Assembly (NCBI GenBank): GCA_037975125.1
Contig: CM075850.1
Coordinates: forward strand, 66,554,390-66,618,389
DNA from: Latrodectus hesperus
Taxonomy: Eukaryota > Arthropoda > Arachnida > Araneae > Theridiidae
Reading direction: 5' to 3'
Length of the DNA stretch: 64,000 nucleotides
The notes beneath the pieces were generated by a model, which saw only the letters and a program-made list of their open reading frames with translations, was not told the origin of the DNA and made no database searches. The position numbers and the translations under genes are program-made. Below are positions 26,468 to 39,699 of this stretch, piece after piece; within the stretch, counting starts at the first letter, position 1; every line of letters starts with the position of its first letter.

Positions 26468-27905
26468 CAAATGTTAATGCCTGAAAAGGCTAATATAAAA
26501 TGAAAGTACTTGCTTAAAGTAACATGTAAATCTTGATACTTACAACATTTATGAGAGCTCAATAATAATGATAATAATGTCCCCAAGGAGACAATTGTTG
26601 GGTTTTTCTTGCATTGCATAATGTGTGTAAACTCCATAATGAAATATATAGAAATTTGAAAAGATTTGTGCTCGATACGATTTGTTTTCATGAAAACTAG
26701 AATTTTTTTTATATTCCTAATGTTGTTTACTCTTAGGGATGAATTCTGAACCTACATTTTTCATTTATTCATATAGACTTATTATTACTGAACTTTGATA
26801 TGATGCTTTTTTTAGTATCATGATATCCTAGAATTGCATAATTGTGACTGAAAATCCTTACACTGTATATCTTTACACTTATAAAACTTTAAAATCAATA
26901 GCATTATGCATTATTCTAACAAATGTTTCTCATTTTCTTTAATGATTATGAGAAATATGTATCTTTTTAATTTATCACTTAAATAAGTTAAACAAAAAAT
27001 GTGCATTCTTATTAAAATATGATTTAATTTCGAAGATGTATCTGAAATTTGTATTTATTTTCAGATATAGTAAAATCCTTTAAATAACTCAACATATGTA
27101 TACACTATTGCGAAAATTAAAGACATTTGATAAAGTTATTTTTAATATTATTGATGTAAAATATCAAACTATCTTTTTACCTACTAATCTTAGCATTGCT
27201 TAATACTTTATAAGTCAGACCTGTGATTCATAAATTAAAATTTTTTATCTTGTACATATTTATTCAAGTCCTGATATTTATTTTAGATGGACCAATTATA
27301 TTGCTTTATGATTAAAAAAAGCCTAGTCATTTTTTATAACATTATTTATAATTAACTTTATTATTATATATTTTACTTTTGTTGTTATAGATATTTAATT
27401 TCAGTTTTATAATGCTATAATTTTTAATTCTTTTTATTTCGTTAAATGGTACGATTAGGATAGATATTTTTGATTGCTTGTGTTTTATTGAATTTAGATA
27501 AATTAGAAAGTAATTGAAAGTAAATATTACCAAAGGAATCTGAATAAAGAATGCATATTTTTCTATGAACAATTTTCTTAAGATAAAGTTGTTATTAAGT
27601 TATTTATATTTGTTACTGTGTAAAGCTTATTATTAAGCATATTATATTGCTTAAATAATTTAAAGTTAATATTTAATATCTTAATAAAATGTTTTATAAA
27701 AATTATTAATTTCTCTTCATCATATTTAGAATGTCGGTTAAAGAAAAGTATAAGACCAAGATTAAAATTATTTAAAACATTTTGAATTGTAAATATTTAT
27801 ATTATAGTACAATCTATAATCTATATAAGTTTTATAATTTTTATTATATATTTTTTTCATGAAATGTATAAACAAAGCCATCTACTAGTAGGGCAATAAA
27901 GGCTA
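26468..27905 (+). other. DUSP22: Probable DUSP22 3' untranslated region
   Basis: AT-rich sequence without ORFs follows the stop. The first canonical AATAAA signals on the strand are at about 27543, 27683 and 27895. Which one is used cannot be told from sequence, so the end given is only the last of these. Confidence 0.3.
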
Positions 27906-30900
27906 TGTGCTCCAAAAGTTTTATTGCAAGGCGCTTTATAAACAGAAAATTTTTATTGTTACAATATAAATATCTCCAAATGGCTCTAAAAAGAGGCTTT
28001 TTCCCAGTACTCTAAATTCTGGGCAGTACTGTCTGCAGAAAATATAGTTTTCAACGTTTTATTTTTATAGCTAAGTTTTGGAAAATCTTATATTCATATA
28101 TTAATTCAATTTTCTTCAAATTTCAGTATTACTCCTTTTGATGTAAGGTTTTGTTTTCTTAGTTAAATAAAATATATATCATTAATTTTGATGTCAAAAT
28201 ACTAATCTTTGTTTTTCATTGCTTTTAAATCATGTTAAAACTATCATATTGAAGAAAATCATAAATTTCTGATTTTTATGTGTAGCTACTAAATTATAAA
28301 CATTTGTATGTAAAGCTTTAAATATGATCAGAAAAGATTGATCACAAATTATTTTTTTAATGAAACAGCATGAATAATACTTGTTTTAGGTACAAAGTTT
28401 ATTTTTATGAATTAATTTCTTTTTTATTATTAAAGATCAGTTATATCACACAATTAAATATAATATTCTGACATTTTTTAAAATGTAAAAATGCAAATAA
28501 GTTAATTCATTGGATATATTTTATTTTCGTATAAAAACTAATTTGATCTCTAGAATGATAACTTTTTAATAAAATGTTTGGAAAATATATTTTTTAATTA
28601 TAGTTTCTCTATATATACACACAATGCATTTACAAAACTTAAGGATTAAATTAGTAACAAGAAAGAAAAAGTATGATATTAAAGAAATAGGAAATTATAA
28701 TTTCAAAATTTATTTTCTTTCAATGATATTCAAATTACACCTTTGATAATTATGTAAAGTATGTCTTTTTACACTAGTAATCCTATAATTAATTTTTAAT
28801 TATCTTAAAGGTAAGATTTGACATGAAAAATTGTCTTCATATTCTTATTTCAAACCATCCTACGATTTTTGTTTTCTTTCTTTTCTTGCAATGAGTTACA
28901 ATAAGAAATTTGACTAAGATTAGTATTTTCTCCTAAAATAGTCCAATAATTTCTTCTATTTGAAATTTGATGGCTTTGTGTGCAGTTGTTGCAAGAAAAT
29001 TAATTATATATGAAATTCTTGCAATAATTTATTATAGAACTTTTTTAATGCAAAGGAATATTTTTTGTAACCAGTGAAATTAAGGTGTATAAGCAATGCA
29101 TTTTAATATTAGGAATATTTATTGTGTGAAGTGTGGGAAAGCAATTTCTGAAGTGCATCCTGAAACTTTGTAGATTCATATGTGCGTTATCTTATGTATA
29201 AATTAATATTTTGAAAAGTACATATATATTGCTGTTAAATGCTTGGCTATTATATTAATTATTTATGATAATTTTAGTTTTTATTATTTTTAATTTAAAT
29301 AGTTAATTCATTGCAAAATGAAAATATCTAAGTTTTCAATATTGTTTCTGGAAAATAGTATTAAGTGTATCTCTATGGATAAAATGTTTTAAATATTGCT
29401 GTAAGATAAAATTATTTCCATATGAAAACCATTTCTTCTGAAATTTGTATTTGGTGTTTTATTCACTGCTTGTAAATAATTATAAATTTAAGAAGTGCCT
29501 TTTAAGCATCTAGTTTATTCACAATGTGCATTTGCTACCTTGTAGACTATTCTATATATTGGGCCTACTTATCATATGGCAATGGCCCATCAAAAAGAAT
29601 GATAAATCAATTGTTTCTTTTTATTATTTTCATGAGATTAGTTCTTTTTTAAGTGAAGTTTTCCTAAATTAAATTTTTATAAAGGGACTACAAAACTGCT
29701 GCTTTATCTTGGGCCTTATGTTAGCATAATTGTGAATAATTATTGTATTTAACATCGAAAAAAGAAAAAATTAAATTTATTCCCTGAACATCAAAAATAT
29801 AAAATTGTTATTTATAGAATTATGTTCTAAAACAATATCAAGCTAGTTTTATTTAGTGCATCATTTAATTACAATATTGGTAAATTTTTCTATTATAAGA
29901 ATTAAGAAATTTTGATGTATTATTTATTATCCTGGCTAACATTTTCTTGGTAACAGATATTTCAAAAGGAAATGAAATGAGGTAATATTATTTTTTATTT
30001 TTTAGGTAAAATATTTTATGCCAAGAAAATGTGGTTAATGCTAACTATTTAAAAACTAGCTATTTAAAATTAATGTTATCTTCCTTGAAGCTTAAATGAA
30101 GTTTCGTAAATTCTGAGACATATTTAACAAAGTATATTTAATTAAAAGTATAATACTAGTTCTACTATATTTGTAAATGAATCACAATTCTAGCATTTGT
30201 TAAATGTGATTGTAAGGGAAATAAATTGAATTTGCTGATAAAAATACAGATAAATGTGATAACTTTGATAAAACTATTTTTGCTATGTTACTAAAAAAAC
30301 TAGAAATTAAAATGTTTTGCCTCTAATTTTGATTAAATTTCATAAATGTATCAACATTTAGGAATGCACATATATAAAATAGTAGAAACTTACTATTAAT
30401 AAATTATACGCTCTTTTTCAATGTAAACTGATAAATACATAATAATTATATAAGTTAATGCCACTTATATAGTACATCACTGCGTTTCCATTTATGAATC
30501 TGGATTTATCATGTATATAATTATTAATCCATATTTGATCGATAAATGTGTATATATTTGAATTTTATATACATATATAGTTTATCTATTATGTAACTTA
30601 AAAATTTCAAATGAGTTTATTTTACAATTATCATGAGCACTTTTGTCTTCAATCTTTATTTATATATATTTAATTTAATCAATTATATTTAAAATGTATT
30701 TTAGTGTTACTGAATCTGCTAAAAAACTAATTTTTAATGAAAAATCATACTATGTTAGTAATTAATAATTTACACTTGTCAAATTATAAAAAATTTATGT
30801 TCTCATTTAAATAATTGCATATTATTTAATCCAGTTATTGTTTAGATTTCCATCATTTCATTAATCATTTATTTTAGCATTTTGTAATAAATCATTCAAA

Positions 30901-33640
30901 ATTACTCGATTTAATAGAATTATTTTTAAATTATTCGATGAAGATTTTGCTATATTTTATTTGATAAGTGGAACTGTTTTGTATGATAAATTGCCATAAA
31001 AGCACTAATTAATTCTTAAAGTGATTATATAATTACTTATGCGCATTTTTTACTTAATGAATTTGTGTTTGGCATATCATTTTAAATAAATTAAAAACTG
31101 TACAAAAGTTTTAAAGTCAAATTCTAGTTATAGTTATTAAAATAAATGAATAACATCGAAATTATAAAAGAAATCACACTTCTTTGGTGGTTGATAATAT
31201 GCCTTATGATATGAAATAGATAAATGTTAAGTTTTTTTAATATTTTTAAAGCTATTTGATAGCTAGCACGGAAAATTTTATTTCTATACAAAGTTGACTT
31301 ACACTAATTTTATGGTTACAATCTATATGTGAAAAATATAGGAACGGCAGATTATGAAATATTAATTCCTTTTATTGTGTTTACATTAAATTATCTTTAT
31401 ATATTAGAAGACAGTTTTACATTGCTTTACAATCATTAAAAAGCATTCCTTGAAATTTTGCCTTTTACAATGTTACAAATTGCATTTATTATGCAAGCTT
31501 TTCAAAGAAGCTTAAAGTCTATTATTACTGGGTATATATAAACTTGCGTCCAACCTGATTTGTTTCATCATTACAAATGACTTACTTTAAAATTTTATAA
31601 AATACAAGAAGTGCCTTGTTGCTGTTTCTCATGTTGTTTAGTTTAATGTTTTATTTAGATATAAGTTTGTGTACATAGAATATTGATTTAATCTATACAG
31701 CACATTAAAATGTACATTTCAGGTTAACAATAGATAGACTTAGTTATAAGTTTCTCACTGTCCCAATCCTCAGTGATGCACACACAATAAAGATAATTTT
31801 ACAAAATTAGATTGTACTTTAATGCGATGCAATTTTTTCGATAGGCAAAATAAACGGTTTTAGTCATATTAAGTAGAATACAGGTAAAATTCCTTGTCAC
31901 ACTTGCTAGTATTAGTGTTGATAATTGATCAGAAGTGCAAAATTCAGTGGGATAATTTAAAGATATTTATTAATAAATATCTAATTTTTTCTGCATTTTT
32001 GTATGAGTCTTGAGTCAGTCTGCATTTTGTTATATGGATTTTCATGAAAAAAGTTCTTAAGTGTGATGAGGCCTTCATATTGGCATGTGACTGACCTAAA
32101 TTTAAGATTCTAAATAAGATAGATTTTGATTCCTTAATAGGATATACATCTAGACATGAACTATATTTTTAGTGTGTAAAAATTACCTAAAATTAAAACT
32201 AGTAAATATTAATAGCAATGGAGACTCTCTTATTTAGAAAATTTTGTCTATCTAGTAATAGCAGTATAGGCATATTCTGTGCATAGTAAAGTAAAATTGT
32301 CAGTTCTGTGATAAAAATAGGAATTTAATTAAATCTGTTAATTAAAATTATTTCTAAATTATAAAGTAACTTTAAAAATGTTTTCTAAAATATCCTATGA
32401 TATAAATTTTATCAAAAGGAATATTTTGGAAAAATTAATAAAAAAGTTAAGAATTGTATCATAAATATAAAATTTTGTGAAAAGTACGCTACCATTTCGA
32501 AATATATGATGAGCATTTCAAGAAACATTTTATGAGTGAATGTATCTATACTTATCATTTTTACCTGATTTATAAATAATATAAAAGTTAATGTGAAAAT
32601 AAAGCAAGAAAAACTCAACGAAATTACAAGTTTTCATTTTTATTTGAATGCTCTGGGCAAATTTATTAAATGTGTGATTACAATAAAATTTTATATATAC
32701 TTATATAAATATTTAAATATATAATTATATATTTAATTAGAATGGAATTGCATTTCCTTTATTTGCATTAAATTATTTTATTCAGAGCTTTTACAAACAC
32801 AATATATATACATCCAGATGTAAACAATTCATTGATGTAATTAGAAATTTAAAAAAAAACTTTTAAATTAATAAGGAAAATTATTGAACTTAGTAATTAT
32901 ATTTATGTTTTTTTTTTATTTATTTATTTATTTATTTTTTTTTTTTGCTTTGGTTATCTGTTGTTTAAAAGTATACATTTTTAAGGAATAAAAATTAATG
33001 TAATATACATTTGCTCCTTATAATGAAACTAATATTATAAAAGCAATAAAAACAGCCTTAATCTGTTTTATAACAAATAAATATTTCAAATCTTGTCCCA
33101 GAATTGACTAAACTTTTCATCTATTAGATTACTTTTTCCCTGAATAGCAATAATGATCAACTCTAATTACCTATAATGTATGTTTACATTTCTTCCAATG
33201 ATGCAGAATACTTATGTATTCTCTATATTGTGTGCTATTTTAAATGTATTATCTATGCTGTGTTCTAGATGTTGAATTATTTTTTCAATATTTATATAAT
33301 AGTCATAAAATCCTGAAATTAAATACCAGACTGCAAATTTTTAATTGTATTTAGAAGTTATAATTTTTTCTTGTTTCCTTCCAAAAAAATGTAATATTTT
33401 AATTTAAATATTTCACTTCAATATAAACTATACATACTTTCAACTGATGCAGGATTTGTGCTTTGTTTATTCTGTCATTAATATTAAGATATAAAAATTA
33501 AAATATATAAAATTGAGTAGTATTTAAAGGTTTCTAAAATAAAGTTTGAAATCCTTTTAATATGAAAATATTTGCTATTTTCTTGATATTGATGAAACAT
33601 TGGAATGTATTTAAAAAATGCAATAAACTTGAAAACATAA
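27906..33640. other. AT-rich intergenic DNA downstream of DUSP22
   Basis: No exon or mobile element recognised. A simple TTTA run lies at about 32916-32940. Confidence 0.55.
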
Positions 33641-33650
33641 AACATTTTTC

Positions 33651-33897
33651 GGCACAGATGCTGTATAATCCAGGATGCTAAATTCTGAATTTCTTGGCGA
33701 TGAAGAAATTTTGCCAAGATAATATATTGTGAAGTGTTCAATGACGTAAATATTAGAGTTGGCAAAATATATCTGCTTAATTCTTATAACTCTGCATATT
33801 TATAAGACAATAAAAACCAGGTTGCCACATACATATGAAAATCCGCCATAAAAATCAACACAGAATTTGGCATCCTGGATTGTATGGCATCTGTGCC
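33651..33897. mobile_element. MITE, 37-bp terminal inverted repeats, 8-bp target duplication
   Basis: The ends at 33651-33687 and 33861-33897 are inverted copies (33 of 37 match; outer ends ggcacagatg / catctgtgcc). Flanks are CATTTTTC (33643-33650) and CATTTCTC (33898-33905), an 8-bp duplication with one change. No coding capacity. The 8-bp duplication fits hAT- or P-type elements. Confidence 0.75.
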
Positions 33898-35141
33898 CAT
33901 TTCTCTTATTACATTTAAGCAAAACTATCATAAAAAGCATAAATTTATATAAGAAATCATATCATTCATATTCTCTAAATTTATGAAAGTATTACCTTTA
34001 GTACCATGATCTGCTTTCCCATAATTTATATTAAAAATACCCAGAATATCTAGGTTTACTTTTAACTGACTAGAAAAATATTTATTTTCAGGACTTTATG
34101 ATAATTATAAACTGCAGTTCTATCTATAAGTTGTTTAATGTTAGCACTCATTTTTAACTGAAAGTAATGATTTGAAAATATCAATATAATAAGGGCTTTT
34201 CATCCCATTTTTATTTCTTATTTAAATGCTTATTTTATTAATAATTAAAGAAAATAAATAATTCCAGTCATTTAAAATATTATTAAATATTTTATTTATC
34301 TAAAACTATTTAATTATTTGCGATTAAGGATTTTTCATGTCATTCCATTTGTTTTCACATACTGTTGTAATATTACGTTGCTTTCAATACAATTAAAATT
34401 TTATTTTTCAGAAGTTGTTATATATAATCTTGTCATTTTTGGACATTTGATAAGCAATGTTAAATATAATAATGAAAAACAATTGATTTTACATGTTTCA
34501 CCTTTGTGTTACACATTTTTTAATCATAAAAATTCTTATTTTTCCTGCTTTTATATTAGTTTCTAAGCAACTATTTATTTTGTAAAAGTTGGACAAATTA
34601 ATCATTTTTTATTAATTGTTAATTGCAAGTTAAAATACCAGCATGAAATTGAAATGGAAATAATGTACCATTAATTTAAATTATATTTGAAATGTTTATT
34701 TGATAATTTATTTTCTTTTGATTGTATATTTAGATTTTTGTTTCTGTTAAATGTAAGAATAGTTTTATAATTATTGTGTGTTATTGCTTTTATTAATCTA
34801 AAAGTGTTTAAGATGTATTTTTAACATTTATTTCTTAAAACTGTATTTGAAAATTCTATTAAATAAATATTACACTTAAATATATGTTCCAAATATTATT
34901 CAGCATTATATATAAATTACAAGGGATGCAAAGTATACTTATGAAGTGATATATTAGAATTTATATAACATACATATTTCATATTTTTTTTCTTATTGAA
35001 TGTTAAAAAAATCCCTTATAAATTAAAAATTTTAAAATATAATTATACAATTTGAGTATGTATTGAACAAGTTAGTAGGGAAATTGTGCCTTGGTCTAAC
35101 TGCAGCATATAGTCATACATAAACATTTGACTATTTTGACT

Positions 35142-35358
35142 ACCTTCACCGTTTGGGTTTGAGGGACTCTCCAATCTGCCCTTTTTGCGGACTAGAGGAT
35201 ATGACTGGTGACCACCTTTTCACTTGCCCTGGACTTTCGGACGTCGCAGATAGAAATTCTGCGGAAGATGACTTTTCATTCACCTCAAGATTGTATTGGG
35301 CTGCCCGACAGAGACTGATGGTTGAAAAACCAAGGTCGGGCGTAGGATAAAAAAAAAA
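35142..35358 (+). mobile_element. Short 5'-truncated copy of the same LINE family
   Basis: This segment is nearly identical to the 3' end of the copy at 63.2 kb (LRDSPICPFCGLEDMTGD through RSGVG, TAA, then A tract). CTATTTTGACT occurs exactly at both borders (35131-35141 and 35359-35369). It is therefore a complete target-primed insertion of only about 215 bp. The encoded 65-residue frame is not a gene. Confidence 0.9.
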
Positions 35359-35668
35359 ACTATTTTGACTAAAAATTCATATTAGCATCATTAAAATTTT
35401 TTTCCTTTCTTGATCATGTTGAAAGATTTTCAACAAAATAAATAGTCCCCTATATATTAATTTCCTACAGATCTTAGACGTTAATATTGACTCGAAAATT
35501 AAAAGCATTATTGTCGTCGCGCGTTATAAACATTACTATAGTAAGCTTTCCTAAAAATTTTTCTCTTTTAAATAAATGTTTGATTATATATTTTCAGTAA
35601 TACAACTAAAATCCACTTTTAAAGTTCAATTTGTGTTTATCTACGCATGAGGCTCCAACCTTTATCAG

Positions 35669-35722
35669 TGGCGCAGCAAGTCCATTTTTTGGATCTTGCG
35701 CCATAAAACCCAACCAACCAAG
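35669..35722 (+). repeat. 54-bp SINE-like insert with (AACC)n tail
   Basis: CTTTATCAG occurs on both sides (35660-35668 and 35723-35731). The insert starts tggcgcagcaag, has an internal stem (ggcgca... / ...ttgcgcc) and ends ataaaacccaaccaacca. It looks like the extreme 3' end of a retroposon with an AACC tail. I do not know the parent family. Confidence 0.6.
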
Positions 35723-36603
35723 CTTTATCAGATATATTTCTTTATATTTTTATGTAATATAGCCTTTGTAACAAATTTAGTTTATAATTTGATTATCATA
35801 GTCACGAAAACAATATTTATTAGGTTAATGAAAATCGATTTTGTAATTTAATATGAAACAGAAAACAAAAATGTCTCTTATTCATGCAGGCTTATAGCAA
35901 ATTCAATGTTGATCTAAGCCATGTTTCTATAATATTAAAATTGGATATTTATGTATCAAATACTGATTGCATGACAGCGATATAATGTATGTATATTGAA
36001 TCTATCATTTACAAGCGAGTAACATTCATATAAAAATTAACTTATATATTTTCAACAAATCTCTGTTACTTGAAAGTGCGTATAAAATAGTAAACACTGA
36101 GTGAGTTCACATTTAAACATAAATCTCATTTTGTTCAGTCGTAATTTTAATTTCATTTTGTAGTATCTTTACTTATCTAATATATCAAATTAAAATACAA
36201 ATTATAGGATATTAAGGATCAACATATCTATAATGTATAAAAACAATCTTTAATATTGATAATTTATAAAAGAACATTGCTAAAATGGTTCACACTATGA
36301 TACTCTTAGGAATACATGATTAAATTGAAACTGATTTTCCATTTTATTTTTTATGATATTGTAATATTTATTTTATTTTCTTCAATCTGGTTTCGTACAT
36401 CACATTTTGAAGAGCTTTCATGTAACCTTTCAATAGTTTTTTTGACACATTAACATCTTTATGTAAACATACTTTTCTTCTTAATAAAATTTCAGAAAAA
36501 AAATTTTCTGGAGGAAAACACTTTTTCAGAACTTGGTTTGAACTGCTGTATGGTCACTTAAAATTTGAGGTATCAAGACTTGCATTTTATGAAAGTTTTA
36601 TAT

Positions 36604-37192
36604 TGTTACAAATTTATAAATAATGATTATAATTGTCTTAAAATATCTCAGACAGATCGGAAATTCTCACATTATGGGCAAAAATTGCGGTATTTAGACG
36701 TGTTGTACTTTTAAAAGCGGATTTCCTAATAATTTGGCGACTTGGCGAGATTCTTGGCGACGGTTGGCGAGATTTTTGGCGACTTGGCGAGAAATCGATA
36801 CTTCTGGAAACATCCATCACCTAAGCTCTAGGACCAATACTTTTCGAGATAGCCTAGAAGCTTCCAGAACCTTGGCGAAATTGGTAGATTTCTCCGCCAA
36901 GTCAGGTATAAATACCGCAGCCCAACATGGAAGAGTCAAGAGTTTTTGTGAAGACAGTCAGTGAGTGAAGACGATTAGTTGTGACTGCTAGTTGTTCTCT
37001 GTCTGAGGTATTTGAGACTTGTGATTGGAAGCTATTTCCTATTGTATCTGACGAATTGTAGCTGTATAATTGTGATTGTTACAGCGGGAATTACGTTTAT
37101 TTAGTGAAGTTTTCACGAATTAAAGTCTTGTGTTCATTAAGTGGTCGCTTTATTCAACTCTCAATCAACACGAACCCGTGGAGCTCGGTACA
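36604..37192 (+). mobile_element. Solo LTR of an LTR retrotransposon (589 bp)
   Basis: The element starts TGTTACAAAT, ends CTCGGTACA (TG...CA) and is flanked by ATAT on both sides (36600-36603 and 37193-37196). Inside are a TATA box (TATAAATA, 36907) about 180 bp before an AATTAAA polyadenylation signal at 37118, as expected of an LTR promoter and terminator. No internal region or second LTR is present, so it is a solo LTR left by recombination. A Gypsy-type origin is inferred from the short target duplication. Orientation follows the TATA and poly(A) signals. Confidence 0.7.
36733..36796 (+). repeat. TTGGCGA tandem motif inside the solo LTR
   Basis: Six copies of TTGGCGA occur within 64 bp, alternating with short spacers (ttggcgacttggcgag and variants). 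They lie about 110-170 bp upstream of the LTR TATA box, so they could be enhancer elements; this is inference. Confidence 0.7.
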
Positions 37193-38339
37193 ATATTGTT
37201 AGCTATTAAGACGAATTGAGGAGAAATATAGTGATATCATCAATAGGCATATTTTCTTAGTGTTTCTCAGCAGCATAGTGTGCTTTAGAACATGTAAAGT
37301 ATATGGAAACTATTCTGAAAGTACAGAGAAGAGAGTATCTAAAAAAATCAGTCTTATCCATTGCTGATGTAGCGGACATTAAATATTTGAGTTGAAGAAT
37401 GACAATAAAAGAATAAAGATTATATTAAATAAGATTTTGCACCAATGTTTTTATATCATTTTCTTTTAAAAATTACCACCATTAGATTCCAAATTTCAGA
37501 TATAATGTACTAATTGACATTATGTCCAGGAATTCAATGTTGATATCTAATCCTGATAATTTATTAGTTTAGTAAGTAATTTTAGTTTTTTAAAATCAAA
37601 TTTTTAATTAGCAATAGATTAAATGTAAAAGTTATTTTACTTACAACTCAAAGAACCATTTTATTTGTCTTTATGTGCAAATCGTTTTCTAAACACTCAC
37701 TAAATTAAATATTGATGACCAAATTTTCTGATACAATTTTTAAAATTGACATACAAGAAAATTTTAGAAGATAAGAGCTCTTAATTTTTAATATATTACA
37801 ATTAATAATACAAAAATATAAAATTTTAAATAAAAAAGTTAAAATACTTAAAATTAAATTTATTTATAATTGGTTTATAAGTATTTGTGAAAAATTTGAA
37901 TAAAAATTAAGTAAATGTTTTGCCATTCTACATATTTTAAAAAAAAAGGAAATTTTTTTAAGACATTTTAAAAAACTTTTAAAATTTCGAATGATTAAAA
38001 AATTACCGTTTTTCGAAAAATTTTAAATAATTCGAACACTTGAAAATAGACCATAGCCTGAGTTACAACAAATGTCATGGTATTGTCCCCAGAAAATGGT
38101 TTCATTTAAAATCGCACAAACAAGTATAAGAAGTATGCAATACACATTCATTCAAAAGACGAACTCTGTGTGCAGCAAATATTTTATGAAAAAAATTAAC
38201 TTCATGTTAGATAGATTTAGGGTAGGTGTTTCCAAAAGAACCAAGCACAGTGACCAAAGGTCAATTGTACTATACCATAAAAAGATCTTATTTAAAGAAT
38301 TCCGCAAAAATATCATACAGCATCCAAAGTTTAATTAAA

Positions 38340-39690
38340 TGCTAACAAGTTCAAGTTTTTGTATGGAAAAAGTTTTACATTTACTAGAATACGTAATAAA
38401 GTTTTCTCCATATATTGACAATCCTTATAAGTGGGATCACAACCATTATGGCAAGATGTCTCTTTAGGTAGCAGTATCTTGTAAAAAGTACATGTTTTCA
38501 ATAAACTGCTTTTACTGAGCTTTAGTAGCTCTTGTCTTTTACTGAGACAAGTATTATTTAATATCTGCTTGTGTGTGTGTACCTTCGATCACTGAGATTA
38601 TACAAATATAAAAACTATTGTTTCCTCAAGAGATCAAATACACTGCCTCTGATCAGTCCTTTTGAAATACCTAGAACTGGTTCAGGGGCGAAAAAAATTA
38701 GCCTTTGCCAGCCTATTACCAGGAACAAGAGTGCCCAGGCAAAAAACATTGAAGTAAGCGAATTATTGTTAGCCAATTTGCAGAGTAAGGCACCATTTCC
38801 AGACAACAGAAGTTAAAGCAGATTTCTGCAAAGCCAGTAATGCAGCTTGACTGTCGGGACAAATAATTATTCTTTTGGGAAAATAGTCTCGGTTCAAGCC
38901 TATTCTTCTGCACATTAAAATGGCAGATTTGTGCTTGGAATACAGTTGTATGTTATCTAATATAAACAACTTTGTACCATCAGTTGGACAGCAAATACCA
39001 GTCCCAGTGTATCAATAAGTACAATTTTCACTAATGATAAAATTAATCCAGTCTTTACATAAGGGAAATTTGATTGCATAAGGCTTATCCAAAGCATATT
39101 AACCAATTATGTAATCAGTAGGCACACTATAAAAGGATGATTAATTATATCAGCATTAAGGTTTCTCTTAGACAAAAATATAGAGAAACCCTTCCACTGA
39201 TTTGTATTTTTAAGATTTTTCATACAAATTATAGCTTTTCCTTCAATATACATGTAAAGAGGGTGTATACTAAGTAAAAACTCAAGTGTAGAATTGTCAG
39301 TTCTTTTAATATACCCAGAAATAGCAACACAAAAAAACCTTTGCAGTTAAAACTCCCTCATTTCTGATTTGTCTAAAAGAATGATCTGACCAGAGAGACT
39401 CTTTCAATACAAAAGTTAAAATACTTGTTCCAACGTAAGTTCATGTCAATAAATATTCTTAAGAATTTCACTTCTTCAGATCAAATTAATTCTTGGTCAA
39501 AAATGTTTTTTATAGATTAAGATTCTTATTCTTTGTGAATGCAATCAGAGTTGTTTTTTGAGGATTCACAAGCTTTTATTATTACATGAAGTCTCAACTC
39601 GTTTCAGGGCATTGGACATAATGGTACAAATCATTTCGCCAAACTTACTTCTGACGATAACTAGATCATCTGCATACCTAATAGTCATTT
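38340..39690 (-). pseudogene. Decayed Jockey-like LINE: reverse transcriptase and RNase H relic
   Basis: The minus strand shows, in order and broken by many stops, RYADDLVI (RT catalytic motif, about 39658-39690), VKFLRIFIDMNLRWNK (about 39420-39470), TDGTKLFI (RNase H first Asp, about 38965-38990), ICPDSQAALLALQ (about 38830-38870), LPGHSCSW (about 38720-38745) and GISKGLIR. This order is that of Jockey-type ORF2. The far end is uncertain, and no target duplication was found. Short open frames here are fragments of the relic. Confidence 0.7.
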
Positions 39691-39699
39691 TATGTTAAA

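Noticed and set aside
26356..26691. 111-codon minus-strand frame
   Set aside because: Antisense shadow of DUSP22 exon 5 and its 3' UTR; no family match.
35153..35350. 65-codon plus-strand frame with a zinc-knuckle-like motif
   Set aside because: It is the 3' end of a truncated LINE with target duplication, not a gene.
36734..36964. 76-codon plus-strand frame rich in Trp and Arg
   Set aside because: It arises from the TTGGCGA array within the solo LTR.
38072..38338. 88-codon plus-strand frame
   Set aside because: Adjacent to the Jockey relic and without recognisable domain; composition fits chance or element debris.
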